From the NCBI GenBank assembly GCA_016839165.1, contig CP069300.1, positions 4,464,001 through 4,528,000 on the forward strand: DNA of 64,000 nucleotides, written 5' to 3'. Numbering within the stretch: the stretch's first letter is position 1; the number at the start of each line of letters is the position of its first letter. The stretch is from Bradyrhizobium sp. PSBB068. Lineage in GTDB: Bacteria; Pseudomonadota; Alphaproteobacteria; Rhizobiales; Xanthobacteraceae. Below, in pieces: positions 16,919 to 24,814 of the stretch. The position numbers and the translations under genes were made by a program. The notes below the pieces were generated by a model that was given only the letters and a program-made list of their open reading frames with translations, had not been told where the DNA came from and ran no database searches.

Positions 16919-18169
16919 ATGCTGCAGTTGCAATCGGCGTTCGGCGTGGTGGCGTTGCTCGTGATCGCCTGGGTGTTGAGCGAGAACCGCAGGATGGTGT
17001 CGCTGCGGCAGGCGGCGATCGGGCTCGCGGTGACAGTCGTGACCGCGCTGGTGTTGATCAAGGTGCCGCTGGTGACGCAGGCCTTCGGCGTGATCAACGA
17101 TGCCGTCGGCACCATCGCCGCCGCGACGCGCGCCGGCACCGCCTTCGTGTTCGGCTATGTCGGCGGCGGCCCGGCGCCGTTCGATCCGAAGGCACCCGGC
17201 TCGGATTTCATCCTCGCCTTCCAGGCGCTACCGATCGTGCTGGTCATGAGCGTGCTGACGACGCTGCTGTTCTATTGGCGCGTGCTGCCGCCGATCGTGC
17301 GCGGCATGGCCTGGCTGCTGGAGCGCACGCTCGGCGTCGGCGGCGCGGTCGGGCTCTCGACCGCAGCCAACATCTTCCTCGGCATGGTGGAAGCGCCGCT
17401 GTTCATCCGCCCCTATCTGGCGCAGCTCAGCCGCAGCGAATTGTTTCTGGTGATGACCGGCGGCATGGCCGGGATCGCCGGCACCGTGCTGGTGCTGTAC
17501 GCGACGCTGCTGGCGCCGCTGATCCCCGATGCGGCCGCGCATTTCGTCATCGCCTCGGTGCTCGGCGCGCCGGCCGCCATTCTGGTCAGCCTGATCATGG
17601 TGCCGGAAACCTCGGACACGCGCACCGGCGGATCGCTCGACGATCCCGATATCCAGGTGTCATCGACGATGGATGCCATCGTCAAGGGCACGGCCGCCGG
17701 GCTCGAGCTCCTGATGAACATCATCGCGATGCTGCTGGTGCTGGTCGCACTGGTGTATCTCGCCAACAAGATCGTCGGCCTGCTGCCGGAAATCGGCGGC
17801 GCGAAGATCTCACTGCAACGCCTGCTCGGCTACGTCATGGCGCCGGTGTGCTGGCTGATGGGCCTGCCCTGGCCGCAGGCGATCACGGCGGGCAGCCTGA
17901 TGGGCACCAAGACCGTGCTGAACGAGCTGATTGCCTATGTCGATTTGTCGAAGCTCGGCCCCGACGCGCTCGATCCGCGCTCGCGCCTGATCATGCTCTA
18001 CGCGATGTGCGGTTTTGCCAACTTTGCGAGCCTCGGCATCATGATCGGCGGCCTCGGCATCATGGCGCCGACCCGGCGCGACGAGATCAACGCGCTCGGG
18101 CTGAAGTCGATCGTCTCGGGGACGCTGACGACGTGCTTGATGGGGGCGATCGTGGGGGCGATGACGTGA
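16919..18169 (+). CDS. Concentrative nucleoside transporter (CNT/NupC family)
   Basis: A 416-residue membrane protein with several hydrophobic helices and the CNT landmarks NIFLGMVEAPLFIRPYL and GGMAGIAGTVLVLYA. Such carriers import nucleosides with protons or sodium. The start at 16919 (MLQLQSAFGVVALL) begins just before the first helix; an ATG at 16898 is possible. The upstream 70 bases are a family F repeat, so any promoter must lie within or next to it. No nucleoside catabolic gene adjoins, although amn and gpt are in the same window. Confidence 0.9.
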   Translation: MLQLQSAFGVVALLVIAWVLSENRRMVSLRQAAIGLAVTVVTALVLIKVPLVTQAFGVINDAVGTIAAATRAGTAFVFGYVGGGPAPFDPKAPGSDFILAFQALPIVLVMSVLTTLLFYWRVLPPIVRGMAWLLERTLGVGGAVGLSTAANIFLGMVEAPLFIRPYLAQLSRSELFLVMTGGMAGIAGTVLVLYATLLAPLIPDAAAHFVIASVLGAPAAILVSLIMVPETSDTRTGGSLDDPDIQVSSTMDAIVKGTAAGLELLMNIIAMLLVLVALVYLANKIVGLLPEIGGAKISLQRLLGYVMAPVCWLMGLPWPQAITAGSLMGTKTVLNELIAYVDLSKLGPDALDPRSRLIMLYAMCGFANFASLGIMIGGLGIMAPTRRDEINALGLKSIVSGTLTTCLMGAIVGAMT

Positions 18170-18179
18170 CGACGTAGTC

Positions 18180-18219
18180 GTCATTCCGGGGCGATGCGAA
18201 GCATCGAGCCCGGAATGAC
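18180..18219. repeat. Solo family A unit
   Basis: A single 40-base hairpin beginning GTCATTCCGGGGCG and ending CGAGCCCGGAATGAC. It has the same length as one terminal repeat of the element at 21639-22030, but the inner ATCCATT end is missing. Confidence 0.75.
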
Positions 18220-18226
18220 ATCGAGA

Positions 18227-18781
18227 CTACGCCTTCAGCTCCACCGTCTTGAACTCCGCCGGCAGGATCACCTCCAGCAGTTCGACGTCGTCGGAATAGT
18301 CCAGGATCATGTGCCGGATGCGCGGCGGCTGGGTCCAGGCGCTGCCTTGCTTCATCAGCGTCTCACCCTCGCCTTCCATGTAGGTCTTCACCCAGCCCTT
18401 GAGCACATAGACCATCTGGAAGTCGACGTCGTGGAAGTGCAGCTTCGACACCTCATCCGGATTGCACGGGCCCTGCAGCCGGATCACATGCGCCTGGGCG
18501 AGGCCATGCGAGGCGGCTGATATGCCGAGGTCGCGGTACTTGGCGTAGGCGCGCAGCCCATCGGCCTTGAAGTCCTCTTCGCGGTGATGGCTGATGGCGA
18601 TGCGCTGTTTGGGCCGTGCCTTCGTCGCTGCCTTCGGTGTGCTCTTCTTGGCCGCCGAGACGCGGCCCTTGGACTTGATCGTCTTGCGCGCGGACGTCTT
18701 CTTGGCGCCGCCGCCAAGCCCCGACCATTTCTTCTTCACCGCGGTCTTGGCTGCGGATCTCGATGCCGTCTTCTTGGCCAT
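18227..18781 (-). CDS. Cupin protein with Lys/Ala-rich basic N-terminal tail
   Basis: A 184-residue protein in two parts. Residues 1 to about 75 are very rich in Lys, Ala, Ser, Thr and Arg (MAKKTASRSAAKTAVKKKW), resembling histone H1 or bacterial basic tails. Residues 75 to 184 form a cupin barrel with LHFHDVDFQMVYVLKGWVK and a second strand motif near the end. The basic tail could bind nucleic acid or polyanions; the cupin fold suggests a small-ligand or metal site. The start at 18781 follows CGGGAGG. The function of this combination is unknown. Confidence 0.85.
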   Translation of the reverse strand: MAKKTASRSAAKTAVKKKWSGLGGGAKKTSARKTIKSKGRVSAAKKSTPKAATKARPKQRIAISHHREEDFKADGLRAYAKYRDLGISAASHGLAQAHVIRLQGPCNPDEVSKLHFHDVDFQMVYVLKGWVKTYMEGEGETLMKQGSAWTQPPRIRHMILDYSDDVELLEVILPAEFKTVELKA

Positions 18782-18892
18782 TGTTCGCCTCCCGTCTTGT
18801 TCTGGCGGACGGGAAGCTAACACAAGTCGCGCCGCGCGCGGTGGGCAAAGGCGCGCACCGCGCCTTCCCCCTTGCCTTGCCCCCTCAGCGGA

Positions 18893-19183
18893 TCAATTCA
18901 GCCGGAACACGCCGTCCACCGCGCGCAGCTCGGCCGGCTTGACCAGCTTGGAATGCGCCACCGTCACCGCGAACAGCGGGCCCTCGAGCTTCTGCTGCCA
19001 GAAAGAGAGGAAATCCTGCAGCGCCGGAAATTTCGGAAACAGGTCGTAGTTCTGCCAGACATAGGTCTGCAGCAACGAGGGATGATCCGGCATCCGATAA
19101 AGGATTTGCGCCGTCGTCAGCCCATACCCCAACAACTGCTTCCGGAAATCGTCGGAAACAACCCCACCAACTCGCGAGACCAT
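18893..19183 (-). CDS. usg: Usg family protein
   Basis: A 96-residue protein matching the Usg family: GYGLTTAQILYRMPDHPSLLQTYVWQ, DLFPKFPALQDFLSFW and a final EGPLFAVTVAHSKLV. Usg was named for an ORF upstream of trpF in Caulobacter and has sometimes been annotated as a phosphoribosylanthranilate isomerase subunit without proof. Its role is not known. No trp gene is near it here. The gene is isolated and runs away from groES. Confidence 0.9.
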   Translation of the reverse strand: MVSRVGGVVSDDFRKQLLGYGLTTAQILYRMPDHPSLLQTYVWQNYDLFPKFPALQDFLSFWQQKLEGPLFAVTVAHSKLVKPAELRAVDGVFRLN

Positions 19184-19334
19184 GCCAACCTCCTGTGACG
19201 GAGCGCATTCACATGGTGGCCGACCTTCCCCGCCGGACCACCGGCAATGGATGCGCTCACATGAGAGAAATGTGACGCACGCGACTAACCCATCTCAAGC
19301 CCAAATGTTTAATAGGTTGTTGAAATTTCTTGCG

Positions 19335-19361
19335 TTAGCAGCAACTTACCGCAACTGCTAA
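19335..19361. promoter_or_regulatory. CIRCE-like 27-base dyad, degenerate
   Basis: TTAGCAG and CTGCTAA form perfect seven-base arms, with a total span of 27 bases, the same as CIRCE (9+9+9). The inner bases differ from the consensus (left GCA for CTC, right AA/C for GA/G). It lies 134 bases before the better CIRCE, on the groES side of usg, and may be a relic or an auxiliary HrcA site. Confidence 0.35.
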
Positions 19362-19452
19362 TAGCAACGACGAGATTCGCGCCGCCATTAAGGATGCCGA
19401 AATGATCCTGGCAGCGACCATCTGCGAGTGCCAAAATTTCTGCTAGAGGCTC

Positions 19453-19480
19453 TTGCCCGCCGCCACGGCTTGGCCTATCT
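19453..19480 (+). promoter_or_regulatory. Candidate groESL promoter
   Basis: TTGCCC, 16 bases, then CTATCT resembles an alphaproteobacterial sigma-70 promoter. The predicted +1 falls just before the CIRCE operator, the normal arrangement. The -35 matches the consensus at four of six positions. Confidence 0.4.
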
Positions 19481-19494
19481 CCTGCGCAGCCGGT

Positions 19495-19521
19495 CTGGCA
19501 CTCGCTGGGCTGGACTGCTAA
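19495..19521. promoter_or_regulatory. CIRCE operator (HrcA-binding) before groES
   Basis: Left arm CTGGCACTC, nine-base spacer, right arm GACTGCTAA, against the CIRCE consensus TTAGCACTC-N9-GAGTGCTAA (three mismatches in 18). It starts 71 bases before the groES ATG, so this groESL operon is expected to be repressed by HrcA and induced by heat. Confidence 0.8.
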
Positions 19522-19565
19522 CACTCCAAAATTCTACAGCATCCGCAAATATTTAGGAGGACTGC

Positions 19566-19880
19566 ATGAAATTCCGTCCGCTTCACGACCGCGTCGTGGT
19601 CAAGCGCATCGACGCCGAAGAGAAGACTGCTGGCGGCATCATCATTCCGGACAGTGCCAAGGAAAAGCCCTCGCAGGGTGAAGTCATCGCCGTTGGCCCG
19701 GGTGGCCGCGATGAAGCTGGCAAGCTGATCCCCATCGACGTCAAGGTCGGCGATCGCGTCCTGTTCGGCAAGTGGTCGGGCACCGAGGTCAAGATCGACG
19801 GCGAAGACCTGCTGATCATGAAGGAAAGCGACATCATGGGCGTGCTCGACGTCCCCGCTTCCAAGAAGAAGGCGGCCTAA
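19566..19880 (+). CDS. groES: Co-chaperonin GroES
   Basis: A 104-residue Cpn10. It begins [16 protein letters not shown], has the mobile loop region [23 protein letters not shown] and the C-terminal [16 protein letters not shown]. It caps GroEL to enclose folding substrates. AGGAGG lies eight bases before the ATG. groEL follows at 43 bases, and a CIRCE operator precedes it. Bradyrhizobium genomes usually carry several groESL operons under different control; this one appears to be an HrcA-type copy. Confidence 0.98.
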   Translation: MKFRPLHDRVVVKRIDAEEKTAGGIIIPDSAKEKPSQGEVIAVGPGGRDEAGKLIPIDVKVGDRVLFGKWSGTEVKIDGEDLLIMKESDIMGVLDVPASKKKAA

Positions 19881-19902
19881 GCGCCCCCTCCCTCCCTGGT
19901 AA

Positions 19903-21564
<1,662 letters not shown>

Positions 21565-21595
21565 GTCCAGCCACTCAAGGCAATCCACGAAATGC

Positions 21596-21629
21596 AAAAC
21601 CCCGGCAGCGATGCCGGGGTTTTTGTTTT
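21596..21629 (+). terminator. Rho-independent terminator of groESL
   Basis: Eight-base perfect stem CCCCGGCA / TGCCGGGG with loop GCGA, preceded by AAAA and followed by TTTTTGTTTT. Confidence 0.92.
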
Positions 21630-21638
21630 GGGGTCTCC

Positions 21639-22030
21639 GTCATTCCGGGGCACGCGAAGCGTGAGCCCGGAATCCATTGGTCCGCTTGCTCATGGCCTAC
21701 TACGTCTACCTGCTCGCAAGCGACAAATATGGCACGCTCTATCTCGGCGTGACCAACGATGTCGTGCGCCGCGTCCACGAGCACAAGAGCAAGACGGTCA
21801 AGGGCTTCACCAAGCGATACGCCGTCGACAAACTTGTCTGGTTCGAGATCTACGATGATGTACTGACGGCGATCGCGCGTGAGAAGGAATTGAAGAAGTC
21901 GCGGCGCGACTGGAAGATCAGGTTGATCGAAGAGAAGAACCCACAGTGGATCGATCTGTATCCGGAAATTGCCGCCGGACATCTTGGATGAATGGATTCC
22001 GGGCTCGCGCTACGCGCGCCCCGGAATGAC
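21639..22030. mobile_element. Family A element split by a GIY-YIG gene (40-bp inverted ends)
   Basis: The ends 21639-21678 and 21991-22030 are inverted copies of 40 bases that match at 37 positions. Each is itself a hairpin-forming family A half: GTCATTCCGGGGC at the outside and GGAATCCATT at the inside. Between them is one small gene whose ATG lies 13 bases after the left repeat and whose TGA uses the first base of the right repeat. The gene-less copies in the window have the same ends. No target duplication is visible. Confidence 0.65.
21692..21991 (+). CDS. GIY-YIG domain nuclease, 99 residues
   Basis: A single-domain GIY-YIG protein. The two motif tyrosines lie in YYVYLLAS and LYLGVTN, the catalytic Arg in VVRRVHEHK and the Glu in REKELKKSRRDWK. 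It belongs to the small stand-alone group (UPF0213/YhbQ-like) with no DNA-binding extension. I chose 21692 (MAYYVYLL) over an in-frame start at 21677, which lies in the repeat. The gene fills the space between two inverted family A ends, so it may cut or help spread the repeat, which is inference. Known relatives include homing-type and repair nucleases. Confidence 0.9.
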   Translation: MAYYVYLLASDKYGTLYLGVTNDVVRRVHEHKSKTVKGFTKRYAVDKLVWFEIYDDVLTAIAREKELKKSRRDWKIRLIEEKNPQWIDLYPEIAAGHLG

Positions 22031-22042
22031 AGTGTTTCCACC

Positions 22043-22882
22043 TCACCCGCTGCGCGCGACATCCTGAAAGCAACCGCGCAGCCAGTCGATGGTGACGCGC
22101 GTTGCCGCATCGCGCTTGAGATGGCTCTGCACCAGCAGCCAGACGTCGCGCCGCTTCGGTAGCAGCGTGGCGCGCAGACGGCGATCGGTCAAAAGGTCCG
22201 CGCAACTATGCTCCGGCAGCACGCCGACCGCCTGATGCGACTGGATGATCTTGTGGATGATGCGGACATTGTCGGTGACGCAGCGCGCGCGAAGCCGCTT
22301 GGCGCGCAGGAACTGCATCTCGGGAATTGCGCCGAGTTCGTCCGGATAGGCGCAAGTCACCGCGTCTGCCGCCGACGTCGCGGCCGGCTCGAAGAAATAC
22401 AGCCTGACTTCGCCAAGCTTCGAGATCGCGAAATCGCCCTTGTCGGGCTTGCGCAGGCGGATGGCGAGATCGGCCTCCCAGCGCGAGAATTTGACGTTGT
22501 CGCTCGAAGTCAGGAATTGCAGCGTGAGGCCCGGATTGGCGCGCAGCAATGCGCCGGTGCGCGGCGCCAGCACTTCCTCCGCGATCGCGTTGGTGGAGGC
22601 GACGCGCAGCCGGCCGACCGGGCCCGGCAGGCTGTCGCCGACCCGGCCGATCTCCTCGGCATGCACGGCCATCGCCTGGATATGTGCGAGCACGACGTCG
22701 CACTGCCGGGTCGGCTTGCGGACGCCGTCGGCCGCCTCGAACAGGCGGAGCCCAAGCGCGCGCTCGATCCGCGCCAGGCGGCGGCCGACCGTGGTCTCGT
22801 CGATGCGCAGCCGCGCGCTGGCGCCGGCATAGGTGCCCTCGTCCCTGACCGCCGCGATGATCCGAAGGTCGTCCCAGTTCAT
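22043..22882 (-). CDS. LysR family transcriptional regulator
   Basis: A 279-residue LTTR. An N-terminal winged helix-turn-helix (MNWDDLRIIAAVRDEGTYAGASARLRIDE) is followed by a linker and a periplasmic-binding-protein-like effector domain (RLRVASTNAIAEEVLAP, DLAIRLRKPDKGDFAI). Its start is divergent from the isochorismatase-like gene across a 125-bp gap that contains GCAGCC/GGCTGC inverted arms, a plausible binding site. It probably controls itself and the divergent pair, as is usual for LysR regulators. The inducer is unknown. Confidence 0.92.
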   Translation of the reverse strand: MNWDDLRIIAAVRDEGTYAGASARLRIDETTVGRRLARIERALGLRLFEAADGVRKPTRQCDVVLAHIQAMAVHAEEIGRVGDSLPGPVGRLRVASTNAIAEEVLAPRTGALLRANPGLTLQFLTSSDNVKFSRWEADLAIRLRKPDKGDFAISKLGEVRLYFFEPAATSAADAVTCAYPDELGAIPEMQFLRAKRLRARCVTDNVRIIHKIIQSHQAVGVLPEHSCADLLTDRRLRATLLPKRRDVWLLVQSHLKRDAATRVTIDWLRGCFQDVARSG

Positions 22883-23007
22883 TTCGGCAGGCTACATCCG
22901 GCCTTGACCACCTGCAATAACGCAGCCACCGGCTGCAAACTCCCTGCATAACGGCAGGCCGGTCCACGGCTATATTTCACGCGACCCATTTCATGGAGAC
23001 CTGGACC

Positions 23008-23601
23008 ATGTCGTCAGCCAAGACCTTGATGCAGCTCGCCGGTATCGACCTCACCCCGCCGCGCCTCGGCGATGCCTGCCTGGTGTTGATCGACATCCAG
23101 AACGAATATCTCGCAGGTCCCTTGGCCCTGCCCGACGCCAGCCCGGCGATTGCGCGCGCCACCGCATTGCTCGGTCGCGCACGGGAAAGCGGCGCCAAGA
23201 TCATCCACATCGCGCACAAGGGAGCGCCGGGCAGCCTGTTCGATCGCGACGCGGAGCGCGGCGCGATCGTGGCGCAGCTCGAGCCGCGGCCCGGCGAGAT
23301 CGTGATCGAGAAGCAATTGCCGAACGCCTTCGCCGGCACCGAGCTCAATGTGCAGCTGGCCGCGACCGGCCGCAAGGAGTTGGTGCTCGCCGGCTTCATG
23401 ACCCATATGTGCGTGAGCTCGACCGCGCGCGCCGCGCTCGATCTCGGCTTCCGCACCACGATCGACGCCGAGAGCTGCGCCACCCGCGACCTGCCCGACG
23501 GCAAGGGCGGCACGATTGCGGCGAGGCTGATTCACGACGTCGCGCTCGCCGAATTGTCCGACCGCTTCGCGATCATCGCCCGCGGCAACGCGCTCGCCTG
23601 A
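23008..23601 (+). CDS. Isochorismatase-like cysteine hydrolase
   Basis: A 197-residue cysteine hydrolase with the triad Asp29 (LVLIDIQNEY), Lys102 (IEKQLPNAF) and Cys135 (FMTHMCVSS). The family hydrolyses amides such as nicotinamide, N-carbamoylsarcosine or biuret, or vinyl ethers such as isochorismate. The start at 23008 follows GGAGACCTGG; the ATG at 22993 would place that Shine-Dalgarno inside the gene. A GST gene starts 10 bases after it. The pair lies divergent to a LysR gene, which may regulate it. Confidence 0.9.
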   Translation: MSSAKTLMQLAGIDLTPPRLGDACLVLIDIQNEYLAGPLALPDASPAIARATALLGRARESGAKIIHIAHKGAPGSLFDRDAERGAIVAQLEPRPGEIVIEKQLPNAFAGTELNVQLAATGRKELVLAGFMTHMCVSSTARAALDLGFRTTIDAESCATRDLPDGKGGTIAARLIHDVALAELSDRFAIIARGNALA

Positions 23602-23611
23602 GACCACCATC

Positions 23612-24241
23612 ATGCTCGAGCTCTATTTCTCGCCGATGGCCTGCTCCCTCGCCAGCCGCATCGCATTGATGGAGGCCGGCATCGAGGCGCGCTATCGCAT
23701 GGTGCAGCTCTGGACCAAGAAGGTGCTCGAGGACGATGGCGACTTCCGCGCCGTCGCACCGAAGGGCGCAGTGCCGGTGCTGGTGCTCGAGAACGGCGAA
23801 CGGCTGACCGAGAGCGCGGCGGTGCTGCAATACATCGCCGACCGCAAGCCCGAACTCGGCCTGGCGCCTCCGCCGGGCGATCCGGATCGCTACCGCCTGC
23901 AGGAATGGCTGAGTTTCACCGGCACGGAGATCCACAAGGGATTCCTGTTTCCGACCTTCTGGTACAAGGACGACGCATCGCTTGCCAAACCGCGCGCCCG
24001 GATCGGGCCGACCTTGTCGGTGCCAGCAGCGCATCTGGCGCACCGCGAATTCCTGGTTGGGAACCGCTTCACGGTTGCTGACGCGCACCTCGCCTGGGCC
24101 CTGCTGCTGCTCCGCGCCGCCGGCGTCGACGTCGCGCAATGGCCGTCACTGGCAGACTATCTCTCGCGCATCCAGGCACGGCCGCAGGTCAAGGCCGCGG
24201 TCGGCATCGAGATGCAGTTGTGGAAGACGGTCGCGGCGTGA
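23612..24241 (+). CDS. Glutathione S-transferase
   Basis: A 209-residue GST. LELYFSPMACSLASRIALMEAG is the beta-class style N-terminus; the substituted-glutathione site includes GAVPVLVLENGERLTESAAVLQYIAD (about 52-77), with the Ser after Glu contacting the glutathione gamma-glutamyl group. The C-terminal domain ends in KAAVGIEMQLWKTV. It follows the isochorismatase-like gene at 10 bases and is probably in the same LysR-controlled unit. Immediately behind it GC drops and the retron island begins. Confidence 0.92.
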   Translation: MLELYFSPMACSLASRIALMEAGIEARYRMVQLWTKKVLEDDGDFRAVAPKGAVPVLVLENGERLTESAAVLQYIADRKPELGLAPPPGDPDRYRLQEWLSFTGTEIHKGFLFPTFWYKDDASLAKPRARIGPTLSVPAAHLAHREFLVGNRFTVADAHLAWALLLLRAAGVDVAQWPSLADYLSRIQARPQVKAAVGIEMQLWKTVAA

Positions 24242-24328
24242 GCGTCGCGTCTGCTAAGACTTTGGCAGACCAACTATGCCGCTTAAAGCGATGACGCCAG
24301 AGATAGCCCGAGGCGCCTTATTGAACGC

Positions 24329-24804
24329 TCAGAACCCGGCATATCCACGAGTCCTGTGACAATTAACCACCTTCATTTGCTCGCCGTGCACTTTGAGCCT
24401 CACATCATCCAACCATGCCTTGTTAGCACATGTTGCGACTGAATTGGAACGTCGCCGCCGTTCGAGATGACAAACTTATAAAGCGTCGCTGGATATATTT
24501 CTCCCACACTCAACAGCCTGCCATGAGCAAAAGCGTCGCGAACATCGACTACACTCCTGTCAACTCTAAACTTTCCCTCGGCCTCGCTGAGGAGCCCGTT
24601 GTATTCGTCAATGAGAGAGCCTATCGAACGGAAGTTCGTAAGATACGTCTCCGTTGCTGTTTAGTCGCCTAAACCGGGTAACTTGAGCCGCTGGTTGTGC
24701 ACAGCCGCGAGAAATAATCTCACGACCGTCTCCAGCGCTTGAAGGTTTGTTACGATGGCGCCGACGCCTTGAATATGATCTTGCGCAGTTGTTTTGCTTT
24801 CCAT
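24329..24804 (-). pseudogene. Broken HEPN-like protein gene behind the retron RT
   Basis: An ATG at 24804, preceded by GAGCGGAACT and 10 bases past the RT stop, opens MESKTTAQDHIQGVGAIVT and reads 47 codons to a TAA at 24663-24661. The same frame then continues as convincing protein (TYLTNFRSIGSLIDEYN, VDRSVVDVRDAFAHGRL) to a TGA at 24402-24400. Near its end a second frame (WLDDVRLKVHGEQMKVV) reads on to a TGA at 24331-24329, suggesting a frameshift. Arg89-x4-His94 (RDAFAH) matches the HEPN ribonuclease motif Rx4-6H. It is read as a decayed effector or accessory gene; stop-codon readthrough or sequencing error are alternatives. The frameshift is less certain than the stop. Confidence 0.65.
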
Positions 24805-24814
24805 AGTTCCGCTC

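Noticed and set aside
19310..19340. A sigma-32 promoter before groES (TTGTTGAAATTTC)
   Set aside because: The -35-like CTTGAAA core is imperfect and no CCCCAT-type -10 follows at the right distance.
21630..22040. Target-site duplication around the GIY-YIG element
   Set aside because: The flanking bases (CTCC on one side, AGTG on the other) show no match, so no duplication is claimed.
24430..24672. A plus-strand 80-codon frame in the retron island
   Set aside because: It lies opposite the broken HEPN-like gene, has no good start signal, and its translation shows no domain pattern; the minus-strand reading is more protein-like.
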